From assembly GCF_014648075.1 (NCBI RefSeq), contig NZ_BMQK01000028.1, forward strand, positions 1 through 53,040: DNA of 53,040 nucleotides, given 5' to 3'. Position numbers and translations under genes: made by a program. Under the pieces are notes generated by a model that ran no database searches, was not told the DNA's origin, and worked only from the letters and a program-made list of their open reading frames with translations. This document shows positions 34,306-43,156 of this stretch, piece after piece (positions within the stretch are counted from its first letter, which is position 1; every line of letters begins with the position of its first letter). This stretch comes from Streptomyces ruber. GTDB taxonomy: Bacteria; Actinomycetota; Actinomycetes; Streptomycetales; Streptomycetaceae.

Positions 34306-35295
34306 CTACTCCGCCGCTCGCAGGTCCAGGCCGATGTCCAGGATCGGCGAGGAGTGGGTCAGGGCGCCCACGGCCAGGAAGTCCACGCCCGTGTCCGCGT
34401 ACGCCCGGGCGTTGTCCAGGGTGAGGCGGCCGGAGGCCTCCAGCAGGGCCCGGCCGTCGACCAGGGCCACCGCCTCCGCGCACTCGGCCGGCGTGAAGTT
34501 GTCCAGCAGGATCAGGTCGGCGCCCGCGTCGAGGACCTCGCGGAGCTGGTGCAGGGTGTCGACCTCCACCTCGATCGGCACGTCCGGGAACTGCTCCCGC
34601 ACGGCCTCGAAGGCCTGGGCGACGCCGCCCGCGGCGACCACGTGGTTGTCCTTGACGAGGGCCGCGTCCGACAGGGACATGCGGTGGTTGACCCCGCCGC
34701 CGCAGCGGACGGCGTACTTCTCCAGGGAACGCAGCCCCGGGGTCGTCTTCCGGGTGTCGCGGACCTTCGTCTTCGTGTCCTGGAGCACGTCCGCCCACGC
34801 GCGCGTGGCCGTCGCGATGCCGGAGAGGCGGCACAGCAGGTTCAGCGCGCTGCGCTCGGCGGTGAGGAGGTCGCGGGTGCGGGTCGTGACGCTCAGCAGC
34901 GCCTGGCCGGCCTCGACCCGGTCGCCGTCCTCCACCAGGCGCTCGACCTCGAACTCGTCCGCGCAGACGACGGAGATGACCGCCTCGGCGATTCTGAGGC
35001 CCGCCACGACCCCCGCCTCGCGCGCGGTGAGGTCGCCGGTGGCGCGGGCGTCCTCAGGGACGGTGGCGACCGTGGTGACGTCGACGCCGTTGGCCAGGTC
35101 CTCCTGGACGGCCACGTTGGCGATGTCCTCGATCTCCACCGGGTCGAGCCCGGCGTCGGCGAGGAGCTGGGCGAGCGCGGGGTCGAGACCGCACTCCATG
35201 TACGCCTCCAGGGCGTCCGCGTCCGGATCTGCGCCGCAGGCACAGCCGTCGCCGCAGCCGCCGCTCTGGGCCAGGGGAAGGTCGGGGGTGGTCAC
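34306..35295 (-). CDS. nadC: nicotinate-nucleotide pyrophosphorylase (quinolinate phosphoribosyltransferase)
   Basis: A 329-aa enzyme converting quinolinate and PRPP to nicotinate mononucleotide in de novo NAD synthesis. Family signatures are ERSALNLLCRLSGIAT, DTRKTTPGLRSLEKYAV, GGGVNHRMSLSDAALVKDNH, DLILLDNFTP and LEASGRLTLDN. About 25 extra N-terminal residues hold a small Gly/Cys-rich motif (GGCGDGCACGAD) not needed for catalysis. The GTG start at 35295 overlaps the nadB stop in GTGA, so translation is coupled. Confidence 0.95.
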   Translation of the reverse strand: MTTPDLPLAQSGGCGDGCACGADPDADALEAYMECGLDPALAQLLADAGLDPVEIEDIANVAVQEDLANGVDVTTVATVPEDARATGDLTAREAGVVAGLRIAEAVISVVCADEFEVERLVEDGDRVEAGQALLSVTTRTRDLLTAERSALNLLCRLSGIATATRAWADVLQDTKTKVRDTRKTTPGLRSLEKYAVRCGGGVNHRMSLSDAALVKDNHVVAAGGVAQAFEAVREQFPDVPIEVEVDTLHQLREVLDAGADLILLDNFTPAECAEAVALVDGRALLEASGRLTLDNARAYADTGVDFLAVGALTHSSPILDIGLDLRAAE

Positions 35296-37076
35296 GTGAA
35301 GTCACTGCTCCTGGAGGGGGTGCTGGGGCCGGTGCGTGGGGTGCCCGCCGCCCGGGCGGAGCCCGGAACGCGAGGGAGGGTCGCTGGGAAGTCTGGGGTG
35401 TCCGTGGTGCGGACGGCCAGTGCACGGTCGGTATTCAGCCGTACGACGACATGCCGCCGCCAGGCCGCGTCGTCGCGCTCGGCGTGGTCCTCGCGCCAGT
35501 GGCAGCCCCGGGTCTCCTCGCGCAGCCGTGCGGCGGCGACCAGGACACGGGCCACGAGCAGGAGGTTGGTGGCCTCCCAGCTGTCGACGCCGGGCTCGGC
35601 CGTCTTGCCGTGCTGGTGCAGGGCGTCGCGCGCCTCGGCGTCCAGCCGGTCGAGGGCGGCCGCCGCGGCGTCCAGGGAGGCGGCCGAGCGCAGGACGCCC
35701 GCGCCGCCCGTCATGATCCGCTGGATCGCGAGGCGCGTCTCCGGCGCGAGCAGCGGGTGCTCGGGCTCCTGGGGGCTCGGGACGGGCCGCGGCACACGCG
35801 CGTGGTACTCGCCGCCGGCCCGGTCCGCCGCGGCGGCGATGTCGGCGGCGATGCGCTCGGCGTAGACGAGCCCCTCCAGGAGGGAGTTCGAGGCGAGCCG
35901 GTTGGCGCCGTGGACACCGGTGCAGGCGACCTCCCCGCACGCGTACAGGCCCGGTACGGTCGTCCGGCCGTGCTCGTCCGTGCGCACGCCGCCGGAGGCG
36001 TAGTGGGCCGCCGGCGCCACCGGGACCGGCTCGGTGACCGGATCGATGCCGTGGGCGCGGCAGGCGGCGAGGATCGTCGGGAAGCGGCGCTCCCACATCT
36101 CGGCGCCGAAGTGCCGGGCGTCCAGGTACATGTGCTCGGCGCCCTGTTCCCGCATACGGCGCATGATGCCCTTGGCGACGATGTCGCGGGGGGCCAGCTC
36201 GCCCAGTTCGTGCTGGCCGGTCATGAAGCGCACGCCGTCCGCGTCGACCAGATGGGCGCCCTCGCCGCGGACGGCCTCGGAGACGAGCGGCTGCTGGCCC
36301 TCCGCGTCCGGGCCGAGGAAGAGCACCGTCGGGTGGAACTGCACGAACTCCAGGTCGCTGACCTCGGCGCCCGCGCGCAGTGCGAGGGCCACGCCGTCGC
36401 CGGTGGAGACGGCGGGGTTGGTGGTGGCCGAGAAGACCTGGCCCATGCCGCCGGTGGCGAGGACCACCGAGGGCGCGTGGACGGCACCGACGCCGTCGTG
36501 CTGGCCCTCGCCCATGACGTGCAGGGTGACGCCCGCGGCGCGGCCCTCGGCGTCGGTGAGGAGGTCCAGGACGAGGGCGTTCTCGACGGTGCGGACCCTC
36601 CGCGCGCGGACGGCGTCGACGAGCGCCCGGGATATCTCGGCGCCGGTCGCGTCGCCGCCCGCGTGGGCGATGCGGCGGCGGTGGTGGCCGCCCTCCCGGG
36701 TGAGCTGGAGTTCCCCCGCGGCGGACTCGTCGAAGCGCGCGCCCGTGTCGATCAGGCGGCGTACCGCGTCGGGGCCCTCGGTGACCAGGAGGCGCACGGC
36801 CTCCTCGTCGCACAGGCCCGCGCCCGCCACCAGGGTGTCGTCGCGGTGCTGCTCCGGGGTGTCGCCCTCGCCGAGGGCCGCGGCGATGCCGCCCTGGGCC
36901 CAGCGGGTGGAGCCGTCGTCCAGGCGGGCCTTGGTGACGACGACGGTGTCCAGTCCGGCGGCCTCGCACCGGAGGGCGGCGGTCAGGCCGGCGACGCCGG
37001 AGCCGACGACCACGACGTCCGCGGTGAGGGACCAGCCGGGGGCCGGGGCGTGCAGTCGTATGCCTGTGCCGGTCAC
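35292..37076 (-). CDS. nadB: L-aspartate oxidase
   Basis: A 594-aa FAD enzyme oxidising L-aspartate to iminoaspartate, the first step of de novo NAD synthesis. The FAD-binding N-terminus is VVVVGSGVAGLTAALRCEAAG. Further motifs are TRWAQGGIAAALG, the catalytic region HPTVLF...EAVRGEGAHL, and GEVACTGVHGANRLASNSLLEGLVY. The C-terminal helical domain is followed by a Pro/Ser-rich tail. The GTG at 37076 overlaps the panC stop by 4 nt. Quinolinate synthase (nadA) is not in the window. Confidence 0.95.
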   Translation of the reverse strand: MTGTGIRLHAPAPGWSLTADVVVVGSGVAGLTAALRCEAAGLDTVVVTKARLDDGSTRWAQGGIAAALGEGDTPEQHRDDTLVAGAGLCDEEAVRLLVTEGPDAVRRLIDTGARFDESAAGELQLTREGGHHRRRIAHAGGDATGAEISRALVDAVRARRVRTVENALVLDLLTDAEGRAAGVTLHVMGEGQHDGVGAVHAPSVVLATGGMGQVFSATTNPAVSTGDGVALALRAGAEVSDLEFVQFHPTVLFLGPDAEGQQPLVSEAVRGEGAHLVDADGVRFMTGQHELGELAPRDIVAKGIMRRMREQGAEHMYLDARHFGAEMWERRFPTILAACRAHGIDPVTEPVPVAPAAHYASGGVRTDEHGRTTVPGLYACGEVACTGVHGANRLASNSLLEGLVYAERIAADIAAAADRAGGEYHARVPRPVPSPQEPEHPLLAPETRLAIQRIMTGGAGVLRSAASLDAAAAALDRLDAEARDALHQHGKTAEPGVDSWEATNLLLVARVLVAAARLREETRGCHWREDHAERDDAAWRRHVVVRLNTDRALAVRTTDTPDFPATLPRVPGSARAAGTPRTGPSTPSRSSDFT

Positions 37077-38095
37077 TCGGCGGCTCCGAAGGTGAGGGGG
37101 ATGTTGTCGATCAGCCGGGTGGTGCCGACCCGGGCGGCGACGGCGAGGACGGCCTCCCCGGTGTGGTCGTCCGCGATCTCGGTGAAGTCGGCGGGGTCGA
37201 CCAGGGCCAGGTAGTCCAGTCTCAGCGGCGGCGTCAGCCGCGCGGCCTCGTCGAGGACCAGGCGGGCGGCGGCGCGGACCGCCGCGGGGCCGGACGGCGC
37301 GGGCGGGGCGACCTTGGCGACGGCGTGGGCGTCGGCCGCCGCGCGGGACTCGCCGATCGCGCTGAGCGCCTCGGCACGCGCGCGCGTGGCGGGCACCTCG
37401 CGGGCCCGCGCGCGCAGCGCCTCCTCGGCCGCGTGCCGGTCGCGGCCCGCGAACAGGGCCTGCGACAGCGCCAGGGCCGTACGCCGCTCGGCGGTGGACA
37501 GGTAGCGGTTGCGGCTGGACAGGGCCAGGCCGTCGGGTTCGCGGACGGTCGGCACGCCGACGATCTCGATGTCGAAGTTCAGGTCGCGGACCATGCGGCG
37601 CACCAGGGCGAGCTGCTGGGCGTCCTTCTGCCCGAACATGGCCGCGTCGGGCCGGGTGAGGTGCAGCAGCTTGGCGACGACGGTGAGCATGCCGTCGAAG
37701 TGGCCGGGCCGCGAGGCGCCCTCCAGCCGCTCCCCCATGGGACCCGCGGCGAGGCGGACCTGGGGGTCGCCGCCCGGGTAGACCTCGTCCGCGGAGGGCG
37801 CGAACACCACGTCGGCGCCCGCCTGCTCGGCGATCTTCAGGTCGGCGTCGAGGGTGCGCGGGTAGCGGTCGAGGTCCTCGCCCGCCCCGAACTGCAGGGG
37901 GTTCACGAAGACGGTGACGACGACGAACCCCTCGGGACCGACGTGTTCCCGCGCCGCCCGGATCAGGGTGGCGTGGCCCTCGTGCAGGGCGCCCATGGTC
38001 ATGGCGACGGCGGTGCGCCCCGGCACCGCGCAGCGGTCCTGCGCGCGCCTCAGGTCGTCGACCGTGGGAACGAGTTCGAAAGTGCGGCGGGTCAT
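37073..38095 (-). CDS. panC: pantothenate synthetase
   Basis: A 340-aa ATP-dependent ligase of pantoate and beta-alanine. The HIGH-type motif is TMGALHEGHATLIR. The pantoate/ATP site includes FVNPLQFGAGEDLDRYPR and DAAMFGQKDAQQL, and the KMSKS-like loop is ALSSRNRYLS. About 50 residues more than minimal PanC are accounted for by an Ala/Arg-rich insert near 235-275. ATG 38095 overlaps the upstream DUF2520 gene's stop (ATGA). Confidence 0.95.
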   Translation of the reverse strand: MTRRTFELVPTVDDLRRAQDRCAVPGRTAVAMTMGALHEGHATLIRAAREHVGPEGFVVVTVFVNPLQFGAGEDLDRYPRTLDADLKIAEQAGADVVFAPSADEVYPGGDPQVRLAAGPMGERLEGASRPGHFDGMLTVVAKLLHLTRPDAAMFGQKDAQQLALVRRMVRDLNFDIEIVGVPTVREPDGLALSSRNRYLSTAERRTALALSQALFAGRDRHAAEEALRARAREVPATRARAEALSAIGESRAAADAHAVAKVAPPAPSGPAAVRAAARLVLDEAARLTPPLRLDYLALVDPADFTEIADDHTGEAVLAVAARVGTTRLIDNIPLTFGAAE

Positions 38096-39033
38096 CGGTC
38101 TTCCCCGTTCTCAGGGTTCTCGGGCCGTTCCGTGCCGTCTGCGAGTACCCCCAGGAGGTCCTCCGCGAGTTCCGGCTTGAGCATGCCGTTCGCGAGCGCC
38201 CGGTCGGCGGTCGCGCGGGCCATCGCCAGATAGCCGGCGACGGCCTGCGGGGCGTGCTCGCGCAGCTGGGCGACGTGCTCGGCGACCGTGCCCGCGTCCC
38301 CGCGCGCGACGGGGCCGGTCAGGGCCGCGTCGCCCGAGCGGAGCGCGTTGTCCAGGGCGGCGCCGAGCAGCGGGCCGAGCATGCGGTCGGGGGCCTGCAC
38401 GCCCGCCGTGCGCAGCAGCTCCATGGCCTGGGCCACCAGGGTGACCAGGTGGTTCGCGCCCAGGGCGAGGGCCGCGTGGTACAGCGGCCGGGCGGACTCG
38501 GCGATCCACTCCGGCTCGCCGCCCATCTCGATCACCAGCGCCTCGGCGGCCAGCCGCAGCTCCTCGGGCGCGGTGACCCCGAAGGGGCACCCGGCGAGCC
38601 GCTGCACGTCCACGGCGGTCCCGGTGAACGTCATCGCGGGGTGCAGCGCCAGCGGCAGCGCCCCGGCCCGCAGCGCGGGGTCCAGCACCTTCGCGCCGTA
38701 CCGCCCGGAGGTGTGCACGATCAGCTGGCCCGGCCGTACGGCGCCGGTCTCGGCGAGCCCCTCCACGAGGCCCGGCAGGGCGTCGTCGGGCACGGTCAGC
38801 AGCACCAGCTCGGCGCGCCGGAGCACGTCGGCCGGGGGGACCAGCGGGACGTCGGGCAGCAGGTCGGCGGCGCGCCGCCGGGAGGCGTCGGAGACCCCGG
38901 AGACGGCCACGGGGCGGTGCCCCGCGAGCCGCAACGACGCCGCCAGCGCCGGACCCACCCGTCCGGCGCCGACGACGCCCACGGTGAGCCGCGCGGGGCG
39001 GTCCTTGGCCTCTGATGACTGAGAGGTACTCAC
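38092..39033 (-). CDS. Rossmann-like / DUF2520 protein, candidate ketopantoate reductase-type enzyme
   Basis: A 313-aa protein with NAD(P)-binding motif VGVVGAGRVGPALAASLRLAG, a second strand LVLLTVPDDAL, HTSGRYGAKVL, LHPAMTF, and a C-terminal all-helical DUF2520 domain (ALALGANHLVTLVAQAMELL). The fold is that of 6-phosphogluconate dehydrogenase/ketopantoate reductase relatives. Its 4-bp overlap with panC and the same pairing in mycobacteria suggest a role in pantoate supply, which is inference. The GTG at 39033 follows GGAAGG at a long spacing (12 nt). Confidence 0.85.
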   Translation of the reverse strand: MSTSQSSEAKDRPARLTVGVVGAGRVGPALAASLRLAGHRPVAVSGVSDASRRRAADLLPDVPLVPPADVLRRAELVLLTVPDDALPGLVEGLAETGAVRPGQLIVHTSGRYGAKVLDPALRAGALPLALHPAMTFTGTAVDVQRLAGCPFGVTAPEELRLAAEALVIEMGGEPEWIAESARPLYHAALALGANHLVTLVAQAMELLRTAGVQAPDRMLGPLLGAALDNALRSGDAALTGPVARGDAGTVAEHVAQLREHAPQAVAGYLAMARATADRALANGMLKPELAEDLLGVLADGTERPENPENGEDR

Positions 39034-39119
39034 TCGCTGGTGACCTTCCGTTCCAGTCCGCTCGGGGTACCGGACGATTTCTCGTCATGTTAACGCGATC
39101 GCCCGGCGGGCCCTGCGGG

Positions 39120-39128
39120 TTGTCCACA
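39120..39128 (+). other. isolated DnaA-box match within a short palindrome
   Basis: TTGTCCACA matches the Streptomyces DnaA-box consensus exactly and overlaps the dyad CCACAG-G-CTGTGG (39124-39136). It lies in the 188-bp divergent gap between the DUF2520 gene and the aldolase gene. There is no cluster of boxes, so it is not an origin. Confidence 0.45.
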
Positions 39129-39221
39129 GGCTGTGGGTATCCGCGGGTCGCGGCGCCTTCCGCGTCGGCTCCCGGGCGAAGCCGGATGCCGCGCGCGTGG
39201 GACGCACGGCATCATCCCGGG

Positions 39222-40457
39222 GTGAGCGATACGACGAAACAGTCCGCCGGCATGGCGGAGGAGACCGGGGACGACGCCGCGTCGGTCCGCAGACGGCGGC
39301 TCGCACGGCGGAAGGCGGCCCACCGCGCGGCACGGCGGGTCCTGGCGCGCCCCGGCCACATGGCGACGATCGGCGACCGGCTGGCGCTGCTGCACGGGAC
39401 GGCGCCGCGCCTGTACGACCTGGACGAACCGGTGGACGTCTACGGCGCCGGGGTCGTTACGGCCCTGGAGGAGCGCGTCGCCGGGCTGCTCGGCAAGGAG
39501 GCCGCCGCGTTCTTCCCGACGGGGACGATGGCCCAGCAGGTCGCCCTGCGCTGCTGGGCGGGCCGTACCGGCAACCCGGCCGTGGCCCTGCACGCGCTGG
39601 CCCACCCCGAGGTGCACGAACGGCACGCGTTCAGCACGGTGAGCGGGTTGCGCACGGTCCGTGTCACGAGCGAGCCGAGGCCGCCGACCGCCGACGAGGT
39701 GCGCGGCCTGGAGGAGCCCTTCGGGGCGCTGATGCTGGAGCTGCCCCTCAGAGAGGCCGGTTTCGTCCTGCCCTCCTGGGAGGAGCTCCGCGAGGTCGTC
39801 GGCGCCGCGCGGGAACGGGACGCGGTGGTGCACTTCGACGGTGCCCGCCTGTGGGAGACCACCACCCACTTCGGGCGTCCCCTGGACGAGATCGCGGACC
39901 TCGCGGACAGCGTCTACGTGTCGTTCTACAAGTCCCTCGACGGCTTCGGCGGAGCCGCGCTCGCCGGTCCCCGGGCCCTGGTCGAGGAGGCGAAGGTCTG
40001 GCGGCACCGGTACGGCGGCCAGGTCTTCCAGCAGTTCCCGACCGCGCTGTCGGCCCTCGCCGGCCTGGAGAACGAACTGCCCCGGCTGCCGGAGTACGTG
40101 GCCCACGCGCGCGTGGTGGCCGCCGCGCTGCAGGAGGGGTTCGAGGCGGCCGGGCTGCCGTGGGCGCGCGTCCACCCGCGCCGGCCGCACACCCACGAGT
40201 TCCAGGTCTGGCTGCCGTACGACGTCGACGTGCTCACGGAGGCCGCGGTCCGGCAGGGCGAGGAGACGGGGACCCTCCTGTTCGCGGACACCTGGGACCG
40301 TGGCGGCCCGCACGTGTCCGTCACCGAGATCGGCGTACGGGCGGCCGGGCTGGAGTGGACGGCCGACGACGTGCGGGCCGCCGTCGCGGACTTCGCCGGC
40401 TTCCTGCGGGAGGAGGTTGCCCGGAGGGAGGCGGCGGAGGACGAGGACGCCCCGTAG
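39222..40457 (+). CDS. threonine aldolase / beta-eliminating lyase family PLP enzyme
   Basis: A 411-aa fold-type I PLP enzyme related to low-specificity L-threonine aldolase, which cleaves threonine to glycine and acetaldehyde. The cofactor lysine is in VYVSFYKSLDGFGGAALAG. Other family segments are FFPTGTMAQQVAL, HFDGARLWE and SEPRPPTADEV. It is longer than classical LtaE (about 335 aa) because of an Arg-rich N-terminal helix of ~50 residues. GTG 39222 lies 6 nt after CATCAT (39210-39215), which fits a leaderless start; ATG 39252 is an alternative. The precise substrate is uncertain. Confidence 0.85.
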   Translation: MSDTTKQSAGMAEETGDDAASVRRRRLARRKAAHRAARRVLARPGHMATIGDRLALLHGTAPRLYDLDEPVDVYGAGVVTALEERVAGLLGKEAAAFFPTGTMAQQVALRCWAGRTGNPAVALHALAHPEVHERHAFSTVSGLRTVRVTSEPRPPTADEVRGLEEPFGALMLELPLREAGFVLPSWEELREVVGAARERDAVVHFDGARLWETTTHFGRPLDEIADLADSVYVSFYKSLDGFGGAALAGPRALVEEAKVWRHRYGGQVFQQFPTALSALAGLENELPRLPEYVAHARVVAAALQEGFEAAGLPWARVHPRRPHTHEFQVWLPYDVDVLTEAAVRQGEETGTLLFADTWDRGGPHVSVTEIGVRAAGLEWTADDVRAAVADFAGFLREEVARREAAEDEDAP

Positions 40458-40470
40458 GGGCAGCGCCGGG

Positions 40471-41047
40471 TCAGTCGGACCGGATGTGCTTCAGGCCCAC
40501 CCGGGCCTGTCGCAGCCGGGTCCGCAGCGCGCCCTCCCGGTCCGGGGTGAGCGTCAGGCCGGCCAGGACGGCGATCCGGCCCGCCGTCCTCGGCACGGTC
40601 GGGTCGGTCCACAGGTGCCCGGCGAACTCCGGTTCGCGCAGCCGTGTGAGGCCGCGGTCGAGCTGGGCGACGGCCCAGCTCCCCCCGGGGGCGGCCCCGC
40701 GTCCGCCTTGCCACCTGCCGACGCTGATCGCTCTGACCGGTCCCGGAGAGCGGCCGAGGCCCCGTTCACGCAGCCGGCCGACGGTCTCCGGGAAGTGGCC
40801 GGGGCCGATGACCGTCATGGGGGCGATCACCACGCCGTCGTGCCGGGTGAGGGTCGGGCCGAGCACCTCGACCACGCCCTGCCGCCACGACGCGAGGTCG
40901 TGGAATGCGCCCAGCGGTTCCCGCGGCAGCGTGCGGTGCAGCCCGAAGCCGACGCGCCCGGGAGCGCAGATCACCCTGCCGGGCAGCCGGCGCCGGATCT
41001 CGTGTGCGGGCTGCGTCCTGGCGGCTCACCACCTCCGAGAGGATCAT
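40471..41047 (-). pseudogene. decayed TmrB-like P-loop ATPase gene
   Basis: The frame 40974-40471 (RVGFGLHRTLPREPLGAFHDLASWRQGVVEVLGPTLTRHDGVVIAPMTV ... QARVGLKHIRSD) matches the body of Streptomyces TmrB-like ATP-binding proteins. The normal N-terminus, with a GKTxTAHE P-loop, is broken. The AHEIRRRLPGRV portion is in frame with the body, but the start ATG at 41047 is in a different frame and the P-loop itself is missing. A segment is also lost after ETVGRLRERG, as if two RLRERG repeats had recombined. A nucleotide-binding function is therefore unlikely. Family assignment is from memory of the motif order. Confidence 0.65.
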
Positions 41048-41074
41048 TGATCCACGGAAGCACACATCAGGCGT

Positions 41075-41749
41075 TCAGCCCCGTCCCCCCGCCCGCACCA
41101 GCCCCGTCTCGTACGCGAGGACGACCACCTGCACCCGGTCGCGCAGGCCGAGCTTGGTGAGGATGCGGCCGACGTGCGTCTTCACCGTCGCCTCGGAGAG
41201 GACCAGGCGGGCCGCGATCTCGCCGTTCGACAGCCCCTGCGCCACCAGCACCGTCACCTCGCGCTCCCGGTCGGTGAGCCGCTCCAGCGCCGTGTGCCGG
41301 AGCTCCTCGCCGCGGCCCGGCAGCAGGGGCGCGAACCGGTCGAGCAGGCGCCGGGTGGTGGACGGTGCGACGACCGCGTCGCCGCTGTGCACGGAGCGGA
41401 TGGCGGCGAGGAGCTCGCCGGGCGGCACGTCCTTGAGCATGAAGCCGGAGGCGCCCGCCTTGAGCCCGGAGAAGGCGTACTCGTCGAGGTCGAAGGTGGT
41501 CAGGATCAGCACCTTCGGCGGCTCGGGCTCCGCGCAGATGCGGCGGGTGGCCTCCACGCCGTCCAGCTTCGGCATGCGGACGTCCATCAGGACCACGTCG
41601 ACCGGGGTGGACCGTACCGTCTGCAGGGCCTCGACGCCGTCGCCCGCCTCCGCCACGACCTCCATGTCCGGCTGGGCGGCGAGCACCATCCGGAACCCGG
41701 TGCGCAGCAGCACCTGGTCGTCGACGAGCATCACGCGGATCGCCGCCAT
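41075..41749 (-). CDS. NarL/FixJ-type response regulator
   Basis: A 224-aa regulator. The receiver domain (about 4-120) has D10-D11, phosphoacceptor Asp56 in VVLMDVRMP and Lys in FMLKDVPP. The C-terminal LuxR helix-turn-helix (about 155-215) reads LTDREREVTVLVAQGLSNGEIAARLVLSEATVKTHVGRIL. It lies 86 nt downstream of its cognate kinase on the same strand. The regulon is unknown; nearby membrane and transporter genes give no clear clue. Confidence 0.93.
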   Translation of the reverse strand: MAAIRVMLVDDQVLLRTGFRMVLAAQPDMEVVAEAGDGVEALQTVRSTPVDVVLMDVRMPKLDGVEATRRICAEPEPPKVLILTTFDLDEYAFSGLKAGASGFMLKDVPPGELLAAIRSVHSGDAVVAPSTTRRLLDRFAPLLPGRGEELRHTALERLTDREREVTVLVAQGLSNGEIAARLVLSEATVKTHVGRILTKLGLRDRVQVVVLAYETGLVRAGGRG

Positions 41750-41835
41750 CGGGACCTCTTTCCTCGGGTGGTCCGGACGCGTGTCCGAACGGGTCTTACA
41801 GGTGTCAGTACGAGCCGTGCGTCATCGCCGGTACG

Positions 41836-43038
41836 TCAGGGGGCGGGCTTGAGCGGCAGCAGGGCGCTGATGCGGAAGCCGCCGCCGGGCCGCGGCCCCG
41901 CGTCCAGGGTGCCGCCGACCATGCCGACACGCTCCCGCATGCCGATCAGGCCGTGTCCCTGACCGTCGAAGCCGCCCTCCTCGTACAGCTCGTGCGGGGC
42001 GCCCTTGCCGTCGTCCTCGACCAGCAGCCCGAGGCCGTCGTCGAAGTAGACCAGGCGCACGCTCGCGCCGGCGTTGGGACCGCCGTGCTTGCGGGTGTTG
42101 GTGAGGGCCTCCTGCACGATGCGGTACGCGGTCAGCTCGACGCCGCTGGGCAGGGGGCGCGGGGTGCCCTCGATCCGGTAGTCGACGGGGAGCCCGGAGC
42201 TGCGGCACTCCTCGATGAGCTCGCCGAGCTGTTCGACGTCGGGCTGCGGAACGTACTCGCCGCCCTCCTCGTGCTCGCCGGTGCGCAGCACGCCCAGCAG
42301 ACGACGCATCTCGGCGAGCGCCTGGCGTCCGGTGGACGAGATGGTCTCCAGGGCGTTCTTCGCCTGGTCGGGCGCGGCGTCGAGGACGTACGCGGCGCCG
42401 TCGGCCTGGACCACCATCACGGAGACGTTGTGGGCGACGACGTCGTGCAGTTCGCGGGCGATGCGGGCGCGTTCGGCGGCGACGGCGACCTTGGACTGCG
42501 CCTCGCGCTCCTTCTCCAGCCGGGCGGCGCGCTCCTCCAGCTGTGCGAAGTAGGCGCGGCGGGTGCGCAGCGAGTCGCCCATCACCCAGGCGAGGGCGAA
42601 GGGCACCGACTGGAAGACCGCCAGCGCGATGTTGCCCAGCGGGCCCGTCACCTCCGTGGGCCAGCGCAGCACCGACAGCGGCCCCGCGCACAGGCCTCCC
42701 ACCAGGGCGAACCGGGAGGCCCAGCGGGCTCCGGTCGCCGCCACCGTGCCGATGATCACCAGCATGGCGAGGTCGGCGGCCGACGGCGCCGCGTCGAGGA
42801 CCAGCTGCGCCACGCCCACCGCGGCGGCCAGCAGCAGCATCTTCTCGGGCATGCGCCGCCGCAGGGCCACCACCAGGCAGAGCAGCACGGTGATCGGGAC
42901 GACGACGGCCGGCAGGTCGGCCCTCGTGTCCTCCTGGGTGGTGGCCGCCCCCACGACGGAGAAGCCGAACAGGACGAGGGCCCAGAAGCCGTCCACCCCG
43001 GTCGGGTGCCTGCGGATGAAGTCGTAGAGGCGCTGCAC
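41836..43038 (-). CDS. NarL-type sensor histidine kinase (HisKA_3)
   Basis: A 400-aa kinase. Four or five hydrophobic segments fill residues 16-155 with very short loops, so it probably senses within the membrane. A coiled stretch (LEERAARLEKEREAQSKVAVAAERARIARE) leads to His198 in ARELHDVVAHNVSVMVVQ (HisKA_3). The HATPase domain has QEALTNTRKHG (N box), VEDDGKGAP and GHGLIGMRERV. GTG 43038 lies 7 nt after TACGCT (43051-43046), a leaderless start, and is divergent from the MidA gene. Confidence 0.93.
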   Translation of the reverse strand: MQRLYDFIRRHPTGVDGFWALVLFGFSVVGAATTQEDTRADLPAVVVPITVLLCLVVALRRRMPEKMLLLAAAVGVAQLVLDAAPSAADLAMLVIIGTVAATGARWASRFALVGGLCAGPLSVLRWPTEVTGPLGNIALAVFQSVPFALAWVMGDSLRTRRAYFAQLEERAARLEKEREAQSKVAVAAERARIARELHDVVAHNVSVMVVQADGAAYVLDAAPDQAKNALETISSTGRQALAEMRRLLGVLRTGEHEEGGEYVPQPDVEQLGELIEECRSSGLPVDYRIEGTPRPLPSGVELTAYRIVQEALTNTRKHGGPNAGASVRLVYFDDGLGLLVEDDGKGAPHELYEEGGFDGQGHGLIGMRERVGMVGGTLDAGPRPGGGFRISALLPLKPAP

Positions 43039-43156
43039 GTGACAAAGCGTAGGGAAGCGTGGTGTGTGCAGAAGTCAACCGGAGGGCCGATCCCCGACCG
43101 GCGTGTGTACTCCCCAAGGTGGAGGCCCGCCCGTCCGCGGCGCTTAGCCTGGCCCG

